A stretch of DNA of 64,000 bases from Perca fluviatilis. Taxonomy: Eukaryota > Chordata > Actinopteri > Perciformes > Percidae. The notes beneath the pieces are model-generated. The model was not told the origin of the DNA. It did not search any database and was given only the letters and a program-made list of their open reading frames with translations. The stretch spans positions 29,969,785-30,033,784 of the forward strand of contig NC_053116.1 of NCBI RefSeq assembly GCF_010015445.1, written 5' to 3'. Position 1 is the stretch's first letter, and every line of letters begins with the position of its first letter. Shown one piece after another: positions 24,591 to 36,920 of this stretch. Both the position numbers and the translations under genes were made by a program.

Positions 24591-24882
24591 GGACTTTGTT
24601 TTGTAAATCGAAGAACAGAGATTATTTAAATTTCATCCCAAGCATGCACTTGAAAAATGAAAAAGAAAAGAAAAGCAAAAAAAAATATTCAGCCATTTGT
24701 GAACCAAACGATGACTATTCACCGTTATCATTTGCAGTGACTTGCAAACACTTGCAGAGAGTACTATGTTTCATTAAGGTTTTATTAGGGCGGATGTTTG
24801 TGCTCAAACATAAAATGTCACTTATCAACACACCAAAGTTCCTTAGTTGCTATTCTTGTTGATCAAAATGAACTGAAAAAGT
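24591..24882. other. Noncoding stretch
   Basis: AT-rich, no feature recognised; it leads into the duplicated segment. Confidence 0.5.
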
Positions 24883-26705
24883 TGAATCAAAGTGTATTCA
24901 GAAAAGCATGTCTGTCTTTTAAAAAGCCTCAAGCTATGTGTTTCAATATATGACCAAGATGAGAATGATAAGTATATACAGTATGATGAATTTCCATGAT
25001 AAATGTAAATAATGCCTTTATTCTGAAAACAAGTTAAAGTATGAGGCTGGAATTATTATTTATATTTTCTATTGTCAACAAATCCCATGAAATGACAAAA
25101 AAAACATGTTAGTCTGTCTCTCAATAGTTTCTAATCTCCCTATGCTGTCTGCGAAGACATGAATCTTAAAAAGTAAATAGTGGATTTGTTGAGGACTATT
25201 TTCAGCCGCAAGTTACACAATACATATGGTGCTCCAGTGAGTGTATGCTGATATGAATCAAAATAATGGTAAAGAAGGAACATATCATCTAGCACAACAG
25301 TGTGGATCATTGATGTGATGTGTTGTCGATTAATGGAGCTCTGTGGCACAGAGAAATAAACTATATCGCGCTTTGGCAACACAAATAACACTTGTTACTG
25401 TAATATGATTATTACATTGTTGGCTTTAGTCTTTTCATGGGACTTGTTGACAAAATGAAAAATATAGAATATGGCCAGCCTTATCCTCTAAGGTTGTTTT
25501 ACTCCTCGCTTCTTCAATGAATAACAAAATTACACAATCAACGTGCTGCAGCTCCAGTGCTGTTTATTTCCTCATAATACTGTAATACCTTGTGTGTTTC
25601 ATTTCATGAAGAGTAGCCTATTCTGTGTTTCTGCGGACATTTAATGAGGCTTTGCACTTGACTTTGAGCCTGTTACGTCTCTCTCTGTTGTTGCCCTAAT
25701 AAAATGTACATTTGTCCTTTTCCTTACACAAGTACTCTGCGTCCTCTGTGACATCTGGATGTTCTCTTCGTGTTGTAACTGTAAGTCCAAAGGCAATAAG
25801 CGTTCAAATAAACAGTCCTCAGCAGTAGGCCTGTTAATCGTCTGCATGCAGGGCTGGGAATCAGTGAGACAGATGTGGCAGGAAGCAATCATGTGATGAA
25901 TTGACCCCAGTGTTAAATAGTGCCACTAAACCTTTTAAAATTCGATAAACAAGTCAGTAGGGCTGCGCAGAGATCCATACCCTCATCACAATGAATTTCC
26001 TGCTGCGTAAATGGGTCAATGGCAAAGTGTGACTTTGTGTTTTCAGAACGGTCCAAGCGGCATTTAAAGACAATTCACCATTAGCTTCACTAACACCAAT
26101 TCTTTTTCGAGTAAGAAATTAATAAATTAGCAATGTAGATTATTGAAAACTATATCCTAACCAGTGGCGTAAGGTATTTACGACAGGCCCTACTGCGTGA
26201 AGAGATGTATGAGATTTTGCGCATAAACTAACTACTGTGTATATCATATCGTCTCAACACATGATCAAATACAGACTTGGCGTTAGACAACATCAAAATA
26301 CATATTACCCAGCAATCATCATTGCATATTTGTATATGACAAAAATACCATAGAAAATAAGAAATGATTCATTTAATTCAATAGTTTTTTTTTTGTTTAT
26401 TTATAGTTTTCATAGTTTATGTGGAATAAGCATATGATTTTGTTATAGATTGCTGCTATTTTACAAAACCATGACGAGATGGTTTGTCTTTTCAGCAAAT
26501 TATTAAACTATTTATTTAACATTATTTTTTTTAGCACAGGGCGTATTTTCAAGGTGGCAATCTGAATCACTGGCAAGGGCCCACTCTCCGCCCAACACAT
26601 TGTTGCAGGTCCCACTCTCTCTACAGGCCCTTGACTACACTACACTGTCTATATTTATGCCCCTGTCCTAATACCCTATTGCTGTTATGCTAGTCATTAT
26701 TCTTT
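24883..26705. repeat. Duplicated segment, copy A
   Basis: Three blocks recur further right. 24883-24985 matches 28652-28754. 25133-25891 matches 32156-32914, both 759 bp with about a dozen substitutions counted by eye. 26162-26705 matches 32926-33829. A sequence of about 270 bp (25892-26161) is present only here. An 83-codon minus-strand frame (25641-25892) is kept in both copies but shows no known domain, so it is attributed to high nucleotide identity. Confidence 0.85.
26162..26665. mobile_element. hAT-like non-autonomous element, copy A
   Basis: 504 bp with ends CAGTGGCGTAA and (opposite strand) CAGGGGCATAA, imperfect inverted termini. It is followed by TCCTAATA and preceded by TCCTAAC, a degraded 8-bp target-site duplication that is clearer in copy B. 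No transposase frame. Confidence 0.6.
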
Positions 26706-26986
26706 AATATTCCTCTATCTTGTTGGGATGAGGGACTAAATAAAAGACACAGCAACTGATACAGTTTCAGAGCAAAATGCATCAAAAACACGACTGGTCC
26801 TGTAGATTATAGACCACAGACCATACTGTATGGAGGAACAGTGAGGAATAACAAGCCCTTTGTGTTGCATGAGAGACATGATTCTTGTGGATGAGGGGGG
26901 ATGATACTTTCCAATGAGCCATCTGGACATGGGCCCCTAGGGGACACAGAGCAAAACATGCTTGCTATGTCTGCCTCGCTCCCTAG
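26706..26986. other. Noncoding spacer
   Basis: No feature recognised. Confidence 0.5.
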
Positions 26987-27068
<82 letters not shown>

Positions 27069-27074
27069 TTATCT
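26987..27074. repeat. (ATCT)n tetranucleotide microsatellite
   Basis: About 21 ATCT units, the last ones slightly imperfect. Confidence 0.97.
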
Positions 27075-27810
27075 GACTTTGTTTTTCTCTTACTTTTACA
27101 CTAAGTCAACATGGCAGACTGGAAACTGTTGCCTATTAACACATTCAGCAGCATTTTTTGAGTCGTGTTTCTGTCAACATGGGAATGCAAGTCCAATATT
27201 CACTCTCTGTTAGTTCTGTTTTTGGTCTCTGTCAACCCCTGAGGGAAATATCTATTTACTGTAGCTTCTAAATGCTCCACTATGTTTACCAGCTAGTTGC
27301 TAACTGATACCTAAAATTGACTTTCAACTGGAAAAATCTCCGGTGTAATCTACGATCACAGTGTTGTGTCCAGATAAAATGGGCTGATGAGCATTTTAAT
27401 AAAAGTTGTACATGGGTTGCATTCTGCAGGATCTGATTATGAGGCAAAACTCTCATTCATACAGTCAGGGTGGAATTTACAATGTGGTGGCATATAGTTC
27501 TTGTTATTCTGTTATCATACATCAGACAGGCTGATCAGTTATGTGATTCACAGGACATAAATGTGACCGTAGTTTTGGACTCAGTGCCCTATCCATGACT
27601 TTACAAAACATTTCTCCATCACACTCTCTTTGTCTCCCCCTCTCACCCTTTCTCAGTCACCCTTTGGTGTGTCTGTCTCTCTCTGTGTCGTTCAGTTGCA
27701 GGGAGTGGAGGCCCTCAGGGTATTGATTGGGCTCAGCTTAATGCTGTCAGACTGATGGGAGACATGTGATTCACAGACGAGATCACACACTCAGCCTCCA
27801 ACCAACCAAC
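27075..27810. other. Noncoding stretch
   Basis: No gene or repeat family recognised. Confidence 0.5.
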
Positions 27811-28651
<841 letters not shown>

Positions 28652-28819
28652 GCCAATCAAAGTATATTCAGAAAAGCATGTCTGTCTTTTAAAAAGCCTC
28701 AAGATATATGTTTCAATATATGACCAAGATGAGAATGATAGGTATATACAGTGTAGTGTATTTGGTAACGATGCTGTAATGCTATGTGGAGAGGAATCCG
28801 CCGACACTGTTTCTTGATT

Positions 28820-29480
28820 ATTCAATTTCAATTCAATTTTATTTATAGTATCAAATCATAACAGAGTTATCTCAAGACACTTTACAGATAGAGTAGGTCT
28901 AGACCACACTCTATAATTTACAAAGCCCCAACAATTCCAGTAATTCCCTCAAGAGCAAACATTAGCAGTGGCTATTGCGACAGTGGCAAGGAAAAACTCC
29001 CTTTTAGGAAGAAACCTCGGCAGACCCAGACTCTTGGTAGGCGGTGTCTGACGGGGCCGGTTGGGGGTGTGATGGCGATAATAGTCACATTAAAGATAAT
29101 GGAACAGTCACTTTGAAGGTAGTCGTTGTAGTTCATGTCACAGCAGGACGTTGCGGGATGAAACGTGGCACTGCAGAGCATGGGTGGATGCGGCGGACGC
29201 AGCAGAACGCGGCCGGGCGTTGCAGGGAATCGCAGAGCGTAGCCCTGCGAAGAAGAAACATAAGGACTCCGGGGAGTAAACTCCCCAGAGCTAGGTTAGT
29301 AACAAGCAGTTCTGGGACAGGATGCATACAAAAGGAAACAAATGAAAACATTGATGAGAGGCTGTACTGGCCTGCCTCCCTCTACTCTCACTATATTATT
29401 GATTATATGATCAATAAATCTGATGACTACGAAGAGAAGCAGGTGGGCTGGGTTAGGCGGACGCTGCAACTCCTCACTCC
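28820..29480 (-). repeat. LINE 3' UTR and tail
   Basis: Lies directly downstream of the LINE stop on the minus strand. It carries the GGAAGGAAAAACTCC-type block (plus-strand orientation: AAGGAAAAACTCCC near 28988) familiar from fish LINE 3' ends, and finishes with an ATTGAATTGAAATTGAA terminal repeat at 28820-28840. Confidence 0.75.
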
Positions 29481-31826
29481 CTAACTATAAGCTTTATCAA
29501 AGAGGAGAGTTTTCAGTTTACTCTTAAATGAGGTGATGGTGTCTGCCCCCCTAACCCAGACTGGGAGCTGGTTCCACAGGAAAGGAGCCTGGTAGCTGAA
29601 GGTTCTTGCTCCCAGTCTACTTTTAGAGACTCTAGGAACCACAAGTAACTCTGCATTCTGGGAGCGCAGTGCTCTAGTGGGACAATAAGGTACTAAGAGC
29701 TGTTCTAGATAGGATGGTGCTTGACCATTTAGGGCTTTGTAGGTCAGGAGAAGGACTTTAAAGTCAATCCTGAATTTTACAGGAAGCCAATGCAGAGTAG
29801 CTAAAACAGGAGAAATATGATCTCTTTTCTTAGTTCTCGTCAGAACACGTGCTGCAGCATTCTGGATCAACTGGAGAGTCTTAAGGGACTTATTTGAGCA
29901 ACCTGACAGTAGGGAATTACAATAGTCCAGCCTGGAAGTAACGAATGCATGGACTAGTTTTTCAGCATCGTTTTGAGACAGGATATTCCTAATTTTGGCA
30001 ATGTTACGAAGATGAAAAAAGGCTGTTCTCGATGTTTGTTTTAGATGGACGTTAAAGGATATATACTGATCAAAAATAACTCCTAGATTTCTGACAGTAG
30101 TGCTGGAGGCCAGGACAACACCATCCAGAGTAGCTATATTGTTAGATAATGAAGTTTGGAGGTGTTTAGGGCCCAGCACAATAACTTCAGTTTTGTTACA
30201 GTTTAACATCAGAAAATTATAGGTCATCCAGGATTTTATATCTTTAATACATGCTTGAAGTTTAGCTAACTGACTGGTTTCGTCTGGTTTGATTGATAAG
30301 TATAATTGGGTGTCGTCCGCATAGCAGTGATAGTTAATTGAGTGTTTCCTAATGATATTACCAAGAGGAAGCATATATAAGGAGAATAAAATTGGTCCAA
30401 GCACTGAGCCTTGTGGAACGCCATGTTTAACTTTCGCGTACTTAGAGGATTTATCATTAACATTAACAAATTGAGATCGATCAGAGAAATAAGACTTAAA
30501 CCAGCTTAGTGCAATTCCTTTAATTCCGACTAAGTGTTCTAATCTCTGTAACAGGATTGTATGATCAATAGTGTCAAAAGCAGCACTAAGATCTAATAAA
30601 ACAAGTATGGAGACAAGTCCTTTGTCTGCAGCAGTTAGAACGTCGTTAGTAATTTTCACCAGTGCCGTCTCTGTGCTATGATTCTTTCTAAATCCTGATT
30701 GAAAGTCTTCAAATAAACTGTTGCTATGGAGAAAATCACATAACTGATTAGCAACTACTTTCTCAAGGATCTTGGAGAGAAAGGGAAGGTTAGATATAGG
30801 TCTATAGTTTGCTAAGACCTCAGGATCGAGGGTGGGTTTTTTCAGAAGAGGTTTTATCACAGCTACTTTAAATGACTGCGGTACATAACCTGTTAATAGA
30901 GACATATTGATCATATCTAGTAGAGAGGTGTTAACCACGGGTAATGCTTCTTTGAGTAGCCTCGTTGGGATGGGGTCTAAGAGACAGGTAGATGGCTTAG
31001 CTGAAGATACCTTTACCATTAGTTGTTGAAGGTCTATAGGATAAAAGCAGTCTAAGTATATGTCAGGTCTAGTTGTTCTTTCTAGCAGTCCTGCGTTGAA
31101 AGGTGAACCATTAGAAGTTGAGGGCAAAAGGTGATGAATTTTATCTCTAATTGTTATAATTTTATCATTAAAGAAGCTCATGAAGTCATCACTACTCAGA
31201 GCTAGAGGAATAGATGGCTCAGTAGAGCTGTGACTATCTGTCAGCCTGGCTACAGTGCTGAAAAGAAACCTTGGGTTGTTCTTGTTTTCTTCTATTAATG
31301 ATGAGTAATAGTCTGATCTGGCATGTCTGAGGGCCGTCCTATAGGTTTTCAGACTGTCTTGCCAGTCCAAACGAGACTCTTCCATTTTGGTGGAGCGCCA
31401 TTTACTTTCAAGTTTTCGCGAGTTTTGCTTTAATTTACGAGTTTGGGAGTTATACCAAGGTGCTAGTTTCCTTTGCTTCATCTTCTTCTTTTTGAGTGGA
31501 GCAACAGAGTCTAAAGTAGTCCGTAGGCAGGCCGTAACACCATCTACACAATTGTCGATTTGAGAGGGACTAAAGTTTACATAAAGGTCCTCTGTTGTAT
31601 TAAAACAAGGTAATGACTTTAGTGCTGTTGGAATGTCTTCCTTAAATTTAGCTATAGCACTGTCAGATAGGCATCTAGTATAGAAGCTTTTATCTAATTT
31701 CTTATAATCGGGTATTAAGAATTCGAAAGTAATTAAGAAGTGGTCTGATAATAAAGGATTTTGCGGGAATACTAATACATCTTCAATTTTGATACCATAT
31801 GCCAGCACGAGGTCGAGGTCGAGCTC
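29481..31826 (-). CDS. LINE endonuclease/reverse transcriptase ORF, 5' truncated
   Basis: One uninterrupted frame of about 780 codons on the minus strand. Residues are counted from the GTG at 31808, but the frame really begins at the truncation near 31826. It starts with the end of an APE-type endonuclease (LDLVLAYGI, then LLSDHF with the catalytic SDH at about 21-23). A linker follows, then the reverse transcriptase from about 310 with LDLSAAFDTID near 408, GVPQGSVLGP near 460 and catalytic YADD near 490. A C-terminal region with SRLDYCNSLL, LIQNAAARVL and LHWLPV follows. The product nicks DNA and copies its own RNA at the target. An unbroken frame marks a young copy, but loss of the 5' end makes it unable to move alone. 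The clade is L2/Rex1/CR1-group by motif resemblance. Confidence 0.9.
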   Translation of the reverse strand, partial: ELDLDLVLAYGIKIEDVLVFPQNPLLSDHFLITFEFLIPDYKKLDKSFYTRCLSDSAIAKFKEDIPTALKSLPCFNTTEDLYVNFSPSQIDNCVDGVTACLRTTLDSVAPLKKKKMKQRKLAPWYNSQTRKLKQNSRKLESKWRSTKMEESRLDWQDSLKTYRTALRHARSDYYSSLIEENKNNPRFLFSTVARLTDSHSSTEPSIPLALSSDDFMSFFNDKIITIRDKIHHLLPSTSNGSPFNAGLLERTTRPDIYLDCFYPIDLQQLMVKVSSAKPSTCLLDPIPTRLLKEALPVVNTSLLDMINMSLLTGYVPQSFKVAVIKPLLKKPTLDPEVLANYRPISNLPFLSKILEKVVANQLCDFLHSNSLFEDFQSGFRKNHSTETALVKITNDVLTAADKGLVSILVLLDLSAAFDTIDHTILLQRLEHLVGIKGIALSWFKSYFSDRSQFVNVNDKSSKYAKVKHGVPQGSVLGPILFSLYMLPLGNIIRKHSINYHCYADDTQLYLSIKPDETSQLAKLQACIKDIKSWMTYNFLMLNCNKTEVIVLGPKHLQTSLSNNIATLDGVVLASSTTVRNLGVIFDQYISFNVHLKQTSRTAFFHLRNIAKIRNILSQNDAEKLVHAFVTSRLDYCNSLLSGCSNKSLKTLQLIQNAAARVLTRTKKRDHISPVLATLHWLPVKFRIDFKVLLLTYKALNGQAPSYLEQLLVPYCPTRALRSQNAELLVVPRVSKSRLGARTFSYQAPFLWNQLPVWVRGADTITSFKSKLKTLLFDKAYS

Positions 31827-32155
31827 GATTATAAAGGTTTATTTACATCGAAGAATTCAGCATCAATTTACAAGCTCTGAAGAGCCCGGAGAGCGACCAG
31901 TTTCCCAATTCTCCAATAGTCACTCTGAGGTTCTTTGTTAACACATGGTATATCTATTCTTCATAACTTAGGGTGGGATCAATAATTAACCAATGGCTAA
32001 AAGCCAACTGGCCTTCTTTTCAACATCTTGAGGGGCCCCATTGATAACACTTTCCAGATGTTTCCAGAGAGGTGTCCTCTGAAAGTAGAGTAAAGTTCAT
32101 CTGGATCATCATGCATATAGATAGTTCAGATGTAACTTAAATACAAGTTATATAG
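31827..32155 (-). mobile_element. LTR-like fragment adjoining the LINE
   Basis: On the minus strand the segment ends AATAAACCTTTATAATCGAG against the LINE truncation, giving a poly-A signal near its end. It has no frame. It sits exactly between the truncated LINE and block two of duplicated copy B. TG/CA ends and a target-site duplication were not found, so the class is uncertain. Confidence 0.3.
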
Positions 32156-32925
32156 AATCTCCCTATGCTGTCTGCGAAGACATAAATCTTAAAAAGTAAA
32201 TAGTGGATTTTTTGAGGACTATTTTCAGCCACAAGTTACACAATACATATGGTGCTCCAGTGAGTGTATGCTGATATGAGTCAAAATAATGGTAAAGAAG
32301 GAACATATCATCTAGCACAACAGTGTGGCTCATTGATGTGATGTGTTGTCGATTAATGGAGCTCTATGGCACAGAGAAATAAACTATATCGCGCTTTGGC
32401 AACACAAATAACACTTGTTACTGTAATATGATTATTACATTGTTGGCTTTAGTCTTTTCATGGGACTTGTTGACAAAATGAAAAATATAGAATATGGCCA
32501 GCCTTATCCTCTAAGGTTGTTTTACTCTTTGCTTCTTCAATGAATAACAAAATTACACAATCAACGTGCTGCAGCTCCAGTGCTGTTTATTTCCTCATAA
32601 TACTGTAATACCTTGTGTGTTTCATTTCATGAAGAGTAGTCTATTCTGTGTTTCTGCGGACATTTAATGAGGCTTTGCACTTGACTTTGAGCCTGTTACG
32701 TCTCTCTCTGTTGTTGCCCTAATAAAATGTACATTTGTCCTTTTCCTTACACAAGTACTCTGCGTCCTCTGTGACATCTGGATGTTCTCTTCGTGTTGTA
32801 ACTGTAAGTCCAAAGGCAATAAGCGTTCAAATAAACAGTCCTCAGCAGTAGGCCTGTTAATCGTCTGCATGCAGGGCTGGGAATCAGTGAGACAGATGTA
32901 GCAGGAAACAATCACGTTCCTAATC

Positions 32926-33786
32926 CAGTGGCGTGAGGTATTTACGACAGGCCCTAGTGCGCGAAGAGATGCATGAGATTTTGCACCTAAACTACTGTGT
33001 ATATCATATTGTCTCCGGCGTGTGTTTCCCGGCGTTTTTGTTTCCCCCGTCCTTTCCCCGTTGTTTTTCTCCTAAACCCAACCTCCGCGATTCCGTTATT
33101 GTCGCGCTTCACCCGCGGCCGTTTCCCCCCCGCTTGCTGGAGTCGCTTTATAGAGTCGTTTTTTTCTTTCCTCCCGCGTGTCACAGAACCGTTCACCCAC
33201 CCACGACCCTTTCCTAAACCCAACCGTCCGACCAAGCGCGTCAAAAGGGTCCGGCAATAGTGGCGACCAAGCATGTTTACATGAGACGCTAAAGGAGACT
33301 TTTAACGTCAATAAGAACGAGAAAGGCTCCTGACCGAACGTCCTTATTTTACGAGTTGGGTGTGAGAATGCAAATACAGACTTGGTGTTAGACAACATCA
33401 AAATACATATTACCCAGCAATCATCATTGCATATTTGTATATGACAAAAATACCATAGAAAATAAGAAATGATTCATTTAATTCAATAGTTTTTTTAGTT
33501 TATTTATAGTTTTCATAGTTTTTGTGGAATAAGCATATGATTTTGTTATAGCTTGCTACTGACTATTTTACAAAACCATGACGAGATGGGTTTGCCTTTT
33601 CGAGGGCATCTATAGCAAATGGCACTAATATTTAACATTATTTATTTATTTTTAGCACAGGGCGTATTTTCAAGGTGGCAATCTGAATCACTGGCAAGGG
33701 CCCATTCTCCACCCAACACATTGTTGCAGGTCCCACTCTCTCTACAGGCCCTTGACTACACTACACTGTCTATATTTATGCCCCTG
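32926..33786. mobile_element. hAT-like non-autonomous element, copy B, with insert
   Basis: Same termini as copy A (CAGTGGCGT and, at the right, GCCCCTG). It is flanked by TCCTAATC (32918-32925) and TCCTAATA (33787-33794), an 8-bp target-site duplication with one mismatch, as expected for hAT elements. It contains a 355-bp GC-rich insert (33016-33370) missing from copy A. Confidence 0.7.
33016..33370 (-). repeat. GC-rich insert with repeated GGTTGGGTTTAGG modules
   Basis: On the minus strand two modules start GGTTGGGTTTAGG (their plus-strand forms CCTAAACCCAACC are at 33071-33083 and 33213-33225), each followed by AAA/AACAACGG and CGCGGGA-type sequence. A related pair of modules lies at about 62610-62760. 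The surrounding element is AT-rich, so the insert stands out in composition. Confidence 0.6.
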
Positions 33787-33989
33787 TCCTAATACCATAT
33801 TGCTGTTATGCTAGTCATTATTCTTTAACATAACAATTGTCAATGCTCTGCTTAGCAAAAATCCATATACTGTACATCGTAACTAATCCAGTGGGATGTC
33901 TTCTTCCTTTTGTGTTGAAAATCTTAAACGAAATGAAAAACTGCAGAGAAGTTTACATTTTAGTTTAATTAACATTATGCTCACAACCT

Positions 33990-34370
33990 ACCCAGTAAAG
34001 CTACAGCCATGCTATTAGCTTTGTGAGGCTGTATTTAAAAACAGCTGGGCTTTGACTTTAATGCTAACATCAACATGCTAACATGCTTATAATGACTATG
34101 CTAACATGCTGATTTCTTTACCATGTTCACTATCTTAGTTTACCATTTTAACATGCTAACATAAGCTAATTAGCACTGAGCACAAAGTACAGCTGAGGCT
34201 GATAAAAAAGTCATTAGTTTTGCAGGTATTTGGTCATAAATCAAAGTTAAAAAAGGCAACATCATGGTGGCACTAGAAAAAAAGTATCTATCCAGTAGTT
34301 GTTGAGATATTTCAATCTGGACCAAAGTGGTGGAGCAATCGACTGAGAGACATTGCCACCCATAGAGCAT
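33990..34370. repeat. Dispersed fish repeat copy
   Basis: CATGCTAACATGC-type units are followed by GGTGGCACTAGAAAAAAAG, AGTTGTTGAGATATTTC and GGACCAAAGTGGTGG. These are the opposite-strand counterparts of the 19120-19760 copy. Class unknown. Confidence 0.55.
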
Positions 34371-34609
34371 TGCTAAAAACAACAAATTGGAACGATACTG
34401 TGACATATTTTGCATAATTCTGATACAGTATACAGTATAATGCTAGCCATAGTATCACTGAAATATTACTTCTTCTGAGTAATTAGTACTATTATCTAGC
34501 ATGCACAATCTGACAGTACAACATGGATCTTCAGAAAATATGTGAATGACTCTTTTCCAATACCTTCAATATTTCACCTCACTGTGTCCTATTAGTGTTA
34601 GAAAATGAT
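34371..34609. other. Noncoding spacer
   Basis: No feature recognised. Confidence 0.5.
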
Positions 34610-34960
34610 GACTCCATTGGTTAAATTTGGCTCCGGCCCCTCTCTCCTTGACTCACTAAATGAGCCGAGTGAAGGATGTTGTGCTCTTCTGCATAAACGC
34701 TCGCAGCAAAATAGAGTTTATTAAGACCCATAAAAAACAACATTAAAATTCACAACCAAGGGAGCGTCACCTGACCCCTGGAGAATGATAAATTAGCTTG
34801 TGTTGCTCTAGCAAAACGACCATTTTATACCTTCATCTTCCCCCCTGGAACTGACTCCCCTTCAGTGTGGTAGCACCACAAAGGGCCTGGACTGAGAGGC
34901 TTTGGCAGTGAGGAAATTTCAGATACTGCTGATATCATTCTGCCTGCTTCCATTCTCATA
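34610..34960. other. Candidate conserved noncoding element
   Basis: Complex single-copy sequence with CATAAACGCTCGCAGCAAAA, AGAGTTTATTAAGACCCATA and GATAAATTAGC blocks, rich in homeodomain- and Cdx-like sites. It shows no repeat termini and no frame. Inference only. Confidence 0.25.
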
Positions 34961-36920
34961 GGAAATCCCTAATGACATTTAATTCAGCGGCATGTCGGCT
35001 CTTCACATTCATTGGTATCAAGTTGGTATGGAGTTGTGCCACACTGCACATACCTTTACCTAAGCTGGTCTGAATTTGACATTGAAGTAATAATAGAGAG
35101 CAAGGGCCAAGAAAATAAAAGTCAGAAATCTCTCCCGAAATCTCTGTGGTCGATAAAAGCTGCTGCTTAGGGCTCAGTCCATTGATACCTTTGATTGTAT
35201 TCTACTTTTCACTTACCATGGATTAAGTGTTTTCTGCAGCCAGTGCTGCTCTGCTTATCTGGTACAAGTGGTAATTGTTGAGTGCAGCCACCTCCTCATT
35301 GTTAGTTTGAGGGATGGTAAAACAGATTTCATGTGACAGCGGCACTTCCATTTCCCACTAGGCAAACATGCAGTTGTCTGGGCAGCATTTGAGAAGAGAT
35401 GAAAGAAAATGTAAAAACTCATCAGTGACACTCATTTCACTTAATACTAAGTTCTAGTATTCTCCAGCTCAGGTCATGTTCTCCTTACATGTATGACGCT
35501 GTTGCCCTGTAAGTGTCTACCTTTAATGACGATTCGCTTGCTAACCAAAGTCCCTTGCGAGTCATCACGGGCAACTCATTAGCACTATGCTAAGCTAATG
35601 GATCAGTAAATGGATTTTTATGTGGGCATAAATGCTAATTCGCTACACTGCAGCGCTGTTCGACAACGCTGTGTTTAGCAAGCCAGTCTGAGCCTCTGGG
35701 GTGTGTTTGTATCTTATTAGGCTCGGCCAGGGATCTATTGTGGATGTGGAGGACTTAGTGGCAAAACAAAAATACAATGACGAAGGCCTACAGTGCTTAA
35801 ACGCTTGTTCGTCCTGCACCTGATGGTTTTATTGAAGAGGGATAAGATATCCCACAAGTGCAGACTCACAAATTACTTTTTTTTTAAAACAGAAAATCAG
35901 CCTGCAAGACTGGAACTGATTGAGTGTCAGGTGTTATTATGTTGCATGATGGTTGTTGCTATCTGGGATTGACACTGACATCAACTGAAGCTACTTAATA
36001 AAACTTGAGAAGGTGTGTAGCTCAGAAATAAAGCTCTCATACAGACGTGGTGACTTTTTGCCCCTCTTCTGCTCACACACTATCATTTACTGTATGTTTA
36101 TTCATCCACAACTCACATCCACACAATCTTTTATTGTTTAATTATTGGACACATTCCCAATTGCAAATGTTAATTGGTGATCATTATCATATTTTTTCCC
36201 ATTAGTACTCTGGGCATAATCTGTGTAAGGAGTCCTTCTTTTGAAAAACCAAATTTACATGAAGCCCATTTACAATGTCTGAGCTATATACACTAACACA
36301 TTATAACTTGTATCATAAGACTTTCTACAAGCCTTTATAACCTATAATGCTTTCTACAAAGGTAATAAGGCATTACAAGACTGATCATAATTAGGTATTA
36401 GGTATCACAACTGCTCATGCTAAATCACCTAATTTGCATTAGAGATAATAAGGTCTGACGAACATGATGGTTCTTCCAGCAAAGTGTAGTTATAGCTCGC
36501 CATAATAGCTTCATGACAGCTCAGCTTTTTCAGCTCATACCACCTTCGTACCATTTGTTGATCCTGACAGCAGCCACCACTTAAAACTCTGAGACAGCAA
36601 GACAGACATTCAAAATGGAAGAGAGCAGCAGCAGGGCCTTGTTGAAAGAACATCTCTAACTGAGTGGGAGCTGAGTGGGAATACTGGCTTGGCAGCAAAC
36701 ACAGAAACCACACGTCTGAGTTTCTAAAGCCAACTGGAGCACATAATATTCTTGATGATGCTGCATGTTGGTGTATAACATTTTCACCTTTGTTACAGCA
36801 AATATTTGCCTACCTGTTTGTAGTATGTCCTACAGACATTGTGGCAAGCAGAAGAACACTCTCCGTCGATAATGGTTATAGAAAGCATGGCAACACTTTA
36901 TTTTTTGGGTCCATTATTTC
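34961..36920. other. Single-copy noncoding stretch
   Basis: No exon supported. 35480-35720 has TAATGACGATTCGC, CATTAGCACTATGCTAAGC and AATGCTAATTCGC blocks and is another weak candidate for a conserved regulatory element. Confidence 0.4.

Larger units (their letters stand above)
28652..33829. repeat. Duplicated segment, copy B, split by insertions
   Basis: Blocks homologous to copy A lie at 28652-28754, 32156-32914 and 32926-33829. Between the first two sits a minus-strand LINE (28820-31826) and an LTR-like piece (31827-32155), replacing the sequence found at 24986-25132 in copy A. The third block carries a 355-bp GC-rich insert absent from copy A. The pieces keep the same order and orientation as copy A. 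Confidence 0.8.

Noticed and set aside
25641..25892. 83-codon minus-strand frame kept in both duplicated copies (also 32664-32915)
   Set aside because: The two copies are about 98% identical at the DNA level without indels, so any frame would be kept; no domain is visible.
29044..29484. 146-codon plus-strand frame
   Set aside because: It is the antisense of a LINE 3' UTR and shows no domain.
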